From Periconia sp. R9002 (Eukaryota > Ascomycota > Dothideomycetes > Pleosporales > Periconiaceae): a stretch of 64,000 nt of DNA. Numbering within the stretch: position 1 is the first letter of the stretch; each line of letters opens with the position of its first letter. Both the position numbers and the translations under genes were made by a program. The stretch lies in contig JAMAHW010000106.1 in NCBI GenBank assembly GCA_023627715.1, positions 1 to 64,000 on the forward strand, given 5' to 3'. Shown here piece by piece: positions 33,280 to 43,175 of the stretch. The notes below the pieces were generated by a model that searched no databases, had not been told where the DNA came from, and saw only the letters and a list, made by a program, of their open reading frames with translations.

Positions 33280-33546
33280 GCAGCCACGCGGGTGTGGAAA
33301 TAGCCCGCACTTACAACACTTACCAGTCCACATACAACACTTTAACGACCTTTTCTTATTATAATCTTAGTCTTTATAAAAGTAAGTAGGATACTAGGAA
33401 AATATTTCTATAGTATATCTTTAGTACTTCTCCTCTAGGTTGACTACTTAAGAATATAGTATTTATTTGTTATAGAGATACTACAGGGGCTTTACAACAA
33501 TATCTAATGTTTGTAAGTGCGGGATATATTGACACCCGCATGGCAG
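33280..33546. mobile_element. MITE-like element (about 267 bp) with about 37-bp terminal inverted repeats
   Basis: The left end reads CAGCCACGCGGGTGTGGAAA, then TAGCCCGCACTTACAACA. The right end on the minus strand reads CTGCCATGCGGGTGTCAATA, then TATCCCGCACTTACAAACA. The arms share most positions. The element is flanked by TA (33278-33279 and 33547-33548), consistent with a Tc1/mariner or pogo-type insertion. The interior is AT-rich and without an open frame, so it is non-autonomous. Its arms differ in sequence from the element at 31267-31430, so two transposon families have hit this 2-kb stretch. Confidence 0.8.
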
Positions 33547-33753
33547 TACACCTTCCTTGTATAAGATATTCTTCTACGAAAACATGTAGTAGTATGACAG
33601 AGTGTTGGATTACTCGCGGTATCAACACACCAAAACATCGCAAACACATCCTCAGACAGAACGTACACACAATCAAAACATTCTTCTACATTTCTTCCCT
33701 TACACACAATATAGTTATACATTAACATCCACCTACCTCCCACTTCACCCCCA

Positions 33754-34373
33754 TCACACCCTCCTCCTCACATACGGCGCCTCCCCCACAACATGCACCC
33801 ACGTCCCCGCACACCCCTCCCCCTCCCCCTTCCACCAAACCGTCCGCTCCCCCCTCTCACTCTCACAAACCGCCCACCCCTTACTCTCCCCACCAACCGT
33901 CAAAAGCCCATCCCCACTAACCCCAAACGCACCATCAACCACAGGCGTATCCAAAAACTGCAACTCCTTCCCCACATCAACGGTCGCGGCGCTATACGTC
34001 GTAGGCGTGTTTTGATATGTAAGTGTTGTGCTGAGGATCGAGGACGTGGTGTTTAGGGAGAAGGTAGGGAGCGAGTTGTAGCCTGGGCCTTGGAGGCGGA
34101 GGAGGAGGGGGGAGGGTTGGAGGGGGTTTGGGTTCTGGTTTTTGTAGTTAGTGGGGTGTGTGGGTTGATGGGGGGTTAGGGGAGGCGTACATAGGGTGTT
34201 GTTGCTGATACACCGGGTAGGAGAGATGAGTTGGTGGTTGGGGTTGATTGGTTGGAGGTTACGAGGTAGAAGGAGGTGAGGTCGGGTGGTGAGGAGGCGG
34301 AGGTTGATGCTGGGAGTGCGGCGGCGGAGGTGGAGGTGAGGAGGAAAGCGAGGGCGGTGTTGAGGAGGTGCAT
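33754..34373 (-). CDS. Small secreted cell-surface-type protein (187 aa)
   Basis: Two exons: complement(33754..34134, 34191..34373). The 56-nt intron has a GTACGC donor, an ACTAAC branch and a CAG acceptor, phase 0. A signal peptide is clear (MHLLNTALAFLLTSTSAAAL). The mature part is Ser/Thr-rich, then has LRLQGPGYNSLPTFSL, ATVDVGKELQFLD, GDGLLTVGGESKGWAVCESE and WWKGEGEGCAGTWVHVV. This pattern (Gly-Trp-x-x-Cys, then Trp-x-Gly-x-x-x-Gly-Cys) resembles the fungal phiA/IgE-binding type of small secreted cell-wall proteins. Two cysteines could form one disulfide. It lies 208 bp from a MITE-like element. The role is unknown; a cell-wall or effector-like function is only an inference. Confidence 0.75.
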
Positions 34374-35726
34374 GGTGTGTGGATTTTGTTTTGAGTGTGT
34401 GTGGGTGTGTTGGTTTGGGATTGTAGGAGCGGCGTCGAAGTGGTTTTTTGAGAAGTCTCTTTTCGCGGTTTTATCGAAGTTCAGAGTTCAGTTGAGCGAG
34501 TGCGTATTCAGACCCTGATGTTTCGAAACTGAAGTCCCTCCCTCACATATATACCTCTTTATATGTATGATCTACCCAAAACACGTTTTTCGTTTCTTTC
34601 GACCAAGTACCCCCTTTAGTCCCACAAAAAGCTTGGAAGAAATAACGAGTCGTCTGGTCGAGAGGCACAAGAGGGAAAATCGTTTTCAAACGGTTTCGTC
34701 GAATGAGCTGACAAGTTGCATGCTTTTCATGCGTTACAAGCGAATACACAGGAAGCCCAACCGATGATCCACACGTCGTCATTTGTTGCGGGTTTTGTTT
34801 GTCCCCACACTTTTTCGCCCTGTCGATCACCGACCGTCTCTACTTGTATGACATCGCCGGTCCTTGGTATCCAATTATTCACTGCCTGACTGTCGATAAC
34901 TACATCCCCGCCCCGTGTTAATCTGTTCACGTCTGTCGTCAGACCATTTTGTGCGTTATTACTTGCGCGCCTGTCATACTTGTTTGTCAACTAGGCTGTG
35001 TTTTGTTTCACAGATGTGTTGAGGTACCTAGTTTATTTGTACACGCCTTGCATCTACAGGGTCCAGATATGTTTCATGTTTCATGTTTTGTGAGGCTGTG
35101 TCGGGGGAGATTGCGATGGTTATGCTTTACGGAGGTGAGGGGGGTCATTTGTGGAGTTAAAAGGGCGGCATTGCGCGGATAGATGAAGATCGTCTGGTTC
35201 GGCTGTTTGTTGGCCAAGTCGATCTATGATTTAGGGTGGTGGAGTGGGTGGCGAGGGATTCTCGTGGCTGAGGCCGTTGCGTTAGTGTACGTGTTGCGCG
35301 AGGAATTAGTTAGTTGAATATTCGAACAGACATCGCGATGAAGTTGCGACCTGTGTTACGTACATGTACTTGTATCTGTACATGTACCTATACCTATTTG
35401 TGTACCTCCTATGTGAGAAACATGAGATGAATACAAACGTAAAAAAGCAAAAAGATCGTGAAAAACCACCAACTTTCTCGAGCTTCTATTGTATACATAA
35501 ATACAAAATAAAGTAGGGAGATAGTTGAGAAAATCAAAATTATAGGACTACAAGGTGGTGACTGTCAAAAGAATACGTCCAATACCCAAATCCTTTCCCT
35601 TCGTTCCTGGTCCTTGAACGCCCTAAATGTCCTTCGTGATACGTTGGACTGGGAGACTTGTCAATCCCAATGCAACCCTTGACGCCCAAACACAGCAGCA
35701 GATTATCCAGCTCATCCCTTGTCGCC
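34374..35726. other. Intergenic, nothing recognised
   Basis: About 1.35 kb between the start of the secreted-protein gene and the 3' end of UBC6. The first few hundred bases are its promoter. No frame with family resemblance was seen. Repeated GTACATGTAC-like motifs occur near 35,360-35,390. Confidence 0.45.
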
Positions 35727-36572
35727 TTAAGAACGAGCACCGTCCCCCACCACCCTCGCAACCAAAATCCAGGCTAAAATGCCGCCAAAGATCAACTTCC
35801 ACTTATTCCGTCCCATCCAGCTTTGTCCTGCGTCCCTCGCAACTTGTCCACTCTGCATCGCAGCCCCTACAACCGTCGCACTCCCGCCTGGCCGTTTTCG
35901 GAGCCCAGCCATATCCGGTGAGCAGTGCGGTTTTTCTGTCTCTCGGGTAATGGGCATTCCGGTGCGAGGATCGATGCGCTTTTCCTTGATCCACTTCATA
36001 TTCTCCTCATCGAGCTCCGGCCACTCAGCGCGAAACTTGGCGCCGCCATCTCCTGCTTTGATGGCACCAATGCCACGAGCGTTTGACGAAGGCAAGGCTT
36101 GATGTGATTGTCCTAGGGTGTGTAGCGAGCCTCCGCCAGTGCTATTCCACCAGCGCGTCCTTTGTGCAAACAGTTTGCGCTCCGCCTCGCTTGCCCGCAC
36201 GCTTCCCGTTGTCATTTCCTCGCTTGTCATGAAACTCAGCAAGCCAGTGAGGATTGTGCTAACCTCCCATGCTGGATTGAAGCTCTTGGGGTGGAAATCG
36301 CTGATACTTAGGCAGAGGCGAACCGATGACTGGAACCGACCCGACGGCGTGTGCATGCGGATAGCTGGCGGGGCGAAGGGGTAGTCGGGAGGGAACATCA
36401 GAGTTCCCCAATACTGACCGCCTTCATACGGTGTGTCGGGAGGACCGGTCAGAATGTAGTGCCATTCGAGGATGTTCTTTTCGGACGGGTGCGCGACAAT
36501 GTAGGGTGGAGGAGATTTGGAGATGGTGGCGTATTCACGGGTCAAGCGCTTAGTCGCTGCTGGTGTGGCCAT
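35727..36572 (-). CDS. UBC6: Tail-anchored ubiquitin-conjugating enzyme E2 (UBC6)
   Basis: Single exon, 281 aa. The start is the ATG at 36572 (MATPAATKRLTREYATISKS). The frame runs open to 36683 without an earlier ATG, and UBC6 proteins begin at this position. The UBC core shows EWHYILTGPPDTPYEGG, FPPDYPFAPPAIRM and SSVRLCLSISDFHPKSFNPAW. The last contains the catalytic Cys (about residue 89) in the non-canonical CLSISDFHP context specific to UBC6. A charged linker with KWIKEKRIDPRTG follows, then a C-terminal membrane anchor (LIFGGILAWILVARVVG). The enzyme sits in the ER membrane facing the cytosol and works with Doa10-type ligases in ER-associated degradation. It is divergent from SAM50. 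Confidence 0.95.
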   Translation of the reverse strand: MATPAATKRLTREYATISKSPPPYIVAHPSEKNILEWHYILTGPPDTPYEGGQYWGTLMFPPDYPFAPPAIRMHTPSGRFQSSVRLCLSISDFHPKSFNPAWEVSTILTGLLSFMTSEEMTTGSVRASEAERKLFAQRTRWWNSTGGGSLHTLGQSHQALPSSNARGIGAIKAGDGGAKFRAEWPELDEENMKWIKEKRIDPRTGMPITRETEKPHCSPDMAGLRKRPGGSATVVGAAMQSGQVARDAGQSWMGRNKWKLIFGGILAWILVARVVGDGARS

Positions 36573-37060
36573 GGCAAACGTGTGTGGTGAATTAGGAGGT
36601 GAGACGTAGGAGGAATAAATAAGTGAAAGTGTAACGCTGTCCTCAAAGTTGCGGGTCCGGTCCGCAGGGCGATGGTGATGCAATCCAAGTAGGTAGAGTT
36701 AGATGGCGAGGAACACGGCAAGTCGAGCAAGGGTGGCGCGGAAGGTGAGGTGCGGCGTGGCTGCCTCCAGTAAAAAGGGAAATAAACTTCCAAAAGTCAA
36801 CGCAGGGAACAGGATTCCGTAAAGCAGGAGCAATTTGAGAGAGGCGGTCAATAGGATAAGTAAGTGATTGATTGTTGGGGATTAGGTATTGTTAGAGAAA
36901 GCAGCCAGGGTCCGCTCTGCTCTGCTGCGCTTCCGACATGCCGGCGCCAGAGTCATTCAAGGAACTTCCACGCACGTGACCTTCTTCAGATGTTCAATGT
37001 TGACCTCATGCAAGCTTTCACGCTTCGCCAAGCACCCAGCTCGACCGCACCAACACCTCA
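36573..37060. promoter_or_regulatory. Shared divergent promoter region (UBC6 / SAM50)
   Basis: A 488-bp gap between divergent start codons, holding both promoters and leaders. A short run of open frame upstream of UBC6 lacks an ATG and is treated as leader. No specific sites were mapped. Confidence 0.45.
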
Positions 37061-38747
37061 ATGGCGTCACCAGTAGAAGACGATGTAGGTTGCAGAACCC
37101 GGATGCATATTTCTCAAGCTAATTGACAACTTAGGTCTTCGAAAAACTCAAGAGCAAGACCGATCCCGAGGCCCACAAACGGAATCAGGATGAACTGAAT
37201 GCGCGCGCCTATGCGCAACACAACAAGGCACAGGAAAGACTGGCAGAGTTGGTAGGCCGCGATCAAACCAATCCAAACGTCTTTCTTCCATCGTACTGAT
37301 ACGTCTCTCAGCTCGACGCCAACAGCACCCTCCCGGTGACCGTCTCCTCCGTCCGCATCCTCAACGCCAACCGCACAAGACGAGGTTTTCTCGAGCGGGT
37401 AGTTAATCCCATATTGAGCGCCAATCAGGAAGAGGGATACACGCTGCAAGACTGTCTGAGCGAGGTTGGCAAAGCTACTGAGAAGCTGAATCGCTTTGGT
37501 ATGATTACTGTCATCTTGAAGCCGCCCATCAACATCTGACGTATGCAGGCATCTTCAAGCAGCCCATCAACGTCTTCCTTGACCGACCCGATCCAACCCT
37601 AGCGTCCTCTTCCCCATCCGATGTTGACGTCTATATACATGCTACGGAACGCGGCAACTATACCATCAAGACCGGTACTGAAGCTGGCGCTTCAGAGGCC
37701 GACGCATACATTCACGCTGAGCTCCGCAACCTGTTTGGCGGTGCCGAAACCCTCAATGCGCATGGCTCACTAGGAACACGAACACGATCTGCATACTCTC
37801 TCGCATTCGATACCCCCATTCTAAGCAACCCCGATTTTAAATTCCAGGTCAATGGATTCGCTAGCTCAACGCTCAAGAGCTGGGCAAGCCACGAGGAAGT
37901 ACTGCGGGGAGGAACCTCAAAATTTCTATGGCGATCAGCCAAGGGACATCAGCACGAATTTGGGTACTCTGGAATCTGGCGACAAGTAACTGGCCTTGCG
38001 GAAAACGCGTCCCCAACCATACGAGCCGACGCCGGCGATTCCTTCAAATCAAGCTTGACACATACTTGGATCAACGACAAGCGCGACTACCCCATGCTCC
38101 CCAGCAAGGGTTACCTCATGAAGACCGTCTCCGAGCTTGCCGGCTACGGACCTCTTAGTGGCGATGCTTCCTTCTTCAAATCTGAAGCCGAGTCCCAAAT
38201 CACCCTCCCCTTTGGCGACACAGGCATCACGTTCACAGCCGGACTCCGCGGCGGCCTCCTCTATCCCCTCGCGCAACGCGGCAGCACCAACCCCAAACCA
38301 TCCCGCATCAACGACCGCTTCCAACTGGGCGGCCCCACGAGCGTGCGCGGCTTCCGTCTCTCAGGCCTTGGTCCCCACGACGGCCCCGATGCCGTAGGCG
38401 GCGACGTCTACGCTGCCGGCGGCGCCTCGCTCCTCTTCCCCGTTCCCCGCGTGGGCAAAGAAACTCCCCTCCGTCTCCAAGCCTTCGTCAACGGCGGACG
38501 TCTCCTTTCGCTCAAGAATTCAAGCAAGGAAGGCGAAGCTATGGACAGCGCCGCCGTCAAGGACAGCGTCAAGAAGACGGTCAACAGCTTGACCGACGGC
38601 CTACCCAGTACGGCTGCTGGCTTCGGAATCGTGTACGCGCACCCGATTGCTAGGTTTGAAATCAACTTCAGCTTGCCTTTGGTGATTCGCGCAAGGGAGG
38701 AGGCGAGGAAGGGGTTGAGCTTCGGGGTGGGGGTGGAGTTTTTGTAG
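37061..38747 (+). CDS. SAM50: Sorting and assembly machinery component SAM50/Tob55 (Omp85 family)
   Basis: Four exons: join(37061..37084, 37135..37251, 37312..37498, 37549..38747), 508 aa. The first exon codes only eight residues (MASPVEDD). All introns are 50-60 nt GT-AG with consistent phases. The N-terminal part contains a POTRA-like domain (LPVTVSSVRILNANRTRRGF to IFKQPINVFLDR). The rest is a 16-strand beta-barrel with RGNYTIKTGTEAG, LRNLFGGAETLNAHGSLGTR, RINDRFQLGGPTSVRGFR (the conserved Omp85 L6-type loop, xRGF), and a C-terminal strand ending in GLSFGVGVEFL. SAM50 inserts beta-barrel proteins such as Tom40 and porin into the mitochondrial outer membrane and is essential in yeast. The third intron contains a near copy of the start of exon 4. 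Confidence 0.95.
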
Positions 38748-39299
38748 ATTTGCATCCCATTGTGCGAACGGTTCTGGTGGAGTGAGTGAGTTGGGTCCCG
38801 GTCCCTTTTACTCGGCATAGAGTTGAAGAGCAAGAAAAGCGTGGCACTACTGTGGTGGTGGTGTGTATGTGTGCGTTTGGGATTGTGTACAAATAGATTA
38901 TAGCACTCGGGTGGTGTGGTTGGTTGATGGTGAAAAAATATATGTACGTTTACATTATGTCGTATCGGTATTATTATCCCTTCTTCTTCCTTATATTCTC
39001 TCTCTCTTTTGGCCTTTTTTGTCTATACCCCCCTTCCCCCCTATATTCATTGATTGATTGTTTGGGTCTATCTATGCGTGTAATCTATACATAACTCTAC
39101 TTGTACATGTGTATGTGTGCGTTTACTATATGCGTGTATGTCCTCATTAAACCACCCCTTCTTCCCTTCCCTCCCATCCCTTCTTTCCAAAAGAACCCCT
39201 CCCTCCGTCCCATTACAACACCTCACCCTATCTACCCAATACCCCTACGTAGGCGTAACCACCCACCTCTCCCTTCCTTCCCTTACCCTTTCACTTCCA
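38748..39299. other. Intergenic, low complexity
   Basis: This 552-bp stretch follows SAM50 and holds its 3' UTR, then T/C-rich and GTATGT-rich low-complexity sequence. No gene was seen. Confidence 0.5.
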
Positions 39300-39491
39300 T
39301 CAACGCACCCCCCTCACAAAAACGCGCCACCACACACTCTCAGCGTCAAGGTACCAGGGCGCGACGCTCTCGACGAAGACTTCGGGCGAGGGCGTGGCGC
39401 GCGCGTCGAGGTAGGCGAGCGCCATGACGAAGACGTCGCAGGTCGTTAGGCTCGTGCGGGCGAAGGAGGAGTGGGTTATGTGGTGGGGCAT
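39300..39491 (-). CDS. Possible small protein or exon (63 aa)
   Basis: ATG at 39491, stop at 39300. The sequence has strong third-position G/C bias (runs such as GTCTTCGTCATGGCG), unlike its surroundings, and reads TTCDVFVMALAYLDARATPS, then PWYLDAESVWWRVFVRGVR. It may be a short gene or one exon of a larger gene. No known family, signal peptide or clear flanking exon was found. The call rests only on codon bias and start context (CCAAATGCC). Confidence 0.35.
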   Translation of the reverse strand: MPHHITHSSFARTSLTTCDVFVMALAYLDARATPSPEVFVESVAPWYLDAESVWWRVFVRGVR

Positions 39492-42400
39492 TTGGGTGGT
39501 TGTTTGAAGGGTGGAGTGTTGGGAGGTTGGATGGAATTGAATAAGGTGGGACGGTTGGGTGGATCGTGTGGGTTGGTAGATGTGTTTTTGTGGTTTTGTC
39601 GCCTTGGATAGGGTCTGATGTATGTGTATGTGAACTTTCTATGGTATCGAGCTTGGTGCTCGGAATGGACGGATATCGATCGAATGGTCAAGGTGGTTGT
39701 TCGGATAAGGAAGAAGAAAGCGAGCGCGTAATGGACGACGAAGTCCTTGGTGTTATTGTAGTTTCCTGATTCATCGAAGATAGATAAAGAAATAATTCGA
39801 TTTCTCCTTTTTTCTGGAAACAGTATAGGCGGCGGGAAAAATGATCGTATGAGTGAAGATAGGGGAAGAGAGAGCGAGCGACTGACGATCAAAGATGGGA
39901 TGGATGGCTTGCGGTGTAGTACACCGCTTACCAGTGTCGTGGGAGGCGGGGGACACACACACGCACAGCTTAGGTTGGTGACCCACCCCCTGGTCCTTTT
40001 GCCTGCTGTTTGAAGGCGGGTTTAGGGAACCGGCGGGATTTGGGTGTTTGCCTTGTTCGCTCGTAATGGATGCTAGCGTTGTGTGAGGATGTTGACAGGC
40101 CTCACGTGTGTGTGAGTGAATGGACGGTTCGCGCGCGTTTCTCAATCGTTATACACCGGCCAACGCAATGGTTCGGGGGACAGAAACGGGAGGCGACAGT
40201 AAGCTTAAGCTTGCGTGCGACGTCAGCTTTCTGCTAAACGGTCGGCCGTGTTGGTATTTGGTTCTACTTGAACGAGGACGGTCGTGCCATGATGGTACAG
40301 GCAAAATTGACAGATGGATTGATGGGTATAACAGGCAAAAAGAGTACTTTGTAACATGTACCTCTTATACGGATTGCAAACCCCCCTTCCCCCAATTTCT
40401 TTTCCTAGGCCAGATATGCCATAGCATTGGAACGAGCTCAGCTGCCCTCGTCAGCAGGTGTCACCTCATGCGGGAGACCTCCGTTTCGTTTCCTTTCGCC
40501 AATGAATTTGGTTAGGCTGGGTTTAGCACCTTGGTAATCCGGGAATTTTTGCGGAGAATAATTATCGATGGAATTGCATTATTCAAAATGTATGGTGGAG
40601 GGTAATAAGCTGGTCATCGTTGTATAGCTACAGGTGAGGTTATTGGAGCGGCGTATGGAAGTGAGTGCTGGTTAGTAGGACACTACTCGCTCGCTTCGTG
40701 GTGACCTGCAGCGAATAGTGATGAGCAGCCGGGATGTGACGCTTGCTTAGCTGATTATCGTGTCTTAACTGGATGGTACAAGTGTGAAGTGGTAACTTCG
40801 ACAATGCAGGGGAAAGGGATGCGAGGAAATGGCCCAAGACGGAAGTGATGAAGCAAAGGACGTGACTTTTTGTAGTGGCAAATTGATCCCGTTCTTCACC
40901 AACAGGATGGAAAGGGAGAAAACAATGCGGGACTGATTGCGTCGGAGCAACGGCCTGGAATGCAGGCTATATAATGAGTACAACGACGCGGTAAAACAGA
41001 TGAGTAGAGTAGGTCCGCAATCATACTCTCTAGCTCCCTGAGAAAAGCAGGCCTGACACACACAGACAGAGGTTTGATATCCTGCCGATCTTGGATTATT
41101 GGTTTTTTGCAGTATTGCGGTTAGTCGATAGCATGGCTCTTAGAGCTGGATCGGGCCGTGGCGATTGTGAAGAAGAGGTGGCGGATGGAGGCTACAAAGA
41201 TCAGTACATATAAAAAATCCGAAGTTGTTACCGATGCACTTGCAGAGTGACATTGAGAAGGGGTACCATTGCAGCTACGCTTTGAGGAAGTACCTCATGC
41301 TAGCAGTATGGTGTGAGCCGACGTAGTGTAATCGCAGTCGGGTTTCTCCCGCAGTGGCACCTTGCTCTCAGCCGCACGCACTCATATCTGCTGTGCGCCT
41401 GAGTTTCAAGTGTTGTGTCTTCGGTGGTGCCGAAGGCGGAAATATGATATATTTTCTTTTTCTCCGAGTGTGTAGTCCTAGCATTCACGATTCCACGTGT
41501 TAGATAAGAAACCAGCCCAAACGATTCTATTGCATATATTTGATATGCGTGGTGTCCGAAAAAGGTGAAAGGTGGATCCCTGGTATCTTTACATGGTTGG
41601 TGAATCGGTCAATCTGCACCGATGTGACATGGGTATTGCAGATGCCAACGAAGGGTCGATTTCGAAAGTGTTTCTTGATCTACTTGAAAGGAGGATACTG
41701 GTTGTTGGATACATGTATGCGATGTGGTTGGCGGCACCTAGTGATTAAGTTCTCGGGAGGATTGTAGACTATTAACCAAAAGGGCATAGGCTCACGTCTC
41801 ATAGCAGGCAAAAAGGCGTGCGTACAGGTGTAGACAATCGGAGAAAGTAGGCCATGGGGGTCGGAAAGGTATAGATACATGGAAGGTAGGTAGCGGTAGC
41901 TATGCCTCATGTGGTAACGTAGCACATTCAATCGCGTGGCATGTGAATTCGCTGAGTCGCGCTGTGAGCTTCAGGCGTACTACTGAATACATGGGTGAGT
42001 TTAGAAGCGGCATGGAAGATGGGAGGGACATCGGAGGCCGAAATCTGTTTGTGGTCACGATCAGCGATGGGGGATTGAAAGAGGCGTGAGCGGGTGCTCA
42101 TTCGACAGGGGAGGGTGGGGTTCGGGCTGCCCCTTTAGGTTACCTAAGCGATCTCTAGTGTCACCGTTACAGTGAGAGGTCAACCACCACTCAACCAAGA
42201 CCACAGATCCAGCAATCCCAGGACTCTGACACACCAGTAACATCCCGTTTGCTGGCATAACCAACAGGCCAGGATGCAAATGCGCAAGCCCGCTTCCACG
42301 AGATAGATGGACCAGAGTCGCGGCGCAGCGACGATCCTCCAATACCAGCTGTCTCTGGGGCCTTACCGACCAGCAATCCTTCTTACATAAATCTGTTTGT

Positions 42401-43175
42401 CGATAAAACGTGCTCCTCTACCACCTTTTTCACTAGTTCAATACCATATCCTTGGTTCTGTCATGTTTGGTTTGGTTTGGTTGTTCGCCCAGCTTTCGGA
42501 CTCCAGTGCTAAGCATGAGACGACGAATGACGTACAAGCACGCGTCTGTACATGTACACATGTACTTGCAATGACAAGGCGTTCTACTGCACTACATATG
42601 AACCGATATAATGGAATTAGCTGGTGCCACCGCTCGAGATGAAGCTTTTGATGACCCCAAATGCAGCACGCAATCCACTCACAGACGAATCTCGTATGAC
42701 GAGCCCGCATGATTTCAGCCACAAAAGCTTCAGAGGGTGCACGAGATGGACGATGAGCATGCTAATATCCAGGTAGCACGCCGACGACGTAGGCGCTGCA
42801 GGCCGTTGGATGCTTGTATCAACTCCTCGATTGGCAAGGCAGGGATTCCGTGCCAATATAATATACATAATACGAGGAGCTGATCCTTGTCCTACCCCGG
42901 AATCAGGAGCCAACGATGCCAGTTTCGCAGTAGTTGATTGCGGGGTTCTTCAAACGCATGGCAAGGCCAGGCAAGGCCAGGCAGGGCAAGGTGTTTGTTC
43001 CTTCAAGGTAAAGTTAACCCTGCTCTTAGCGTGCACAGAGGTGGTTGAGCTAGGCTTCACAGCAAACGCACTCCCCCATCCATCATATATATAGGCCCCT
43101 GCTCCTCCTTTGTCTGCTCTGTCTTGCTCTCACTTACCTTCACCAACCATCAACCACTGTAGCACGGTCGGCAAC
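39492..43175. other. Long intergenic region (3.7 kb), no gene recognised
   Basis: Open frames exist (for example 40120-40515 plus, 131 aa from an ATG), but none has codon bias, family resemblance or supporting splice structure. The region includes AT-rich and mixed sequence, a TGGCAAGGCCAGGCAAGGCC direct repeat near 42,958-42,985, and the TATA-containing promoter of the hexose transporter (a TATATATAG near 43,085). No RNA gene was recognised. Confidence 0.45.

Noticed and set aside
40120..40515. 131-aa plus-strand frame from an ATG
   Set aside because: Mixed composition without third-position bias, no family and no splice context; likely chance.
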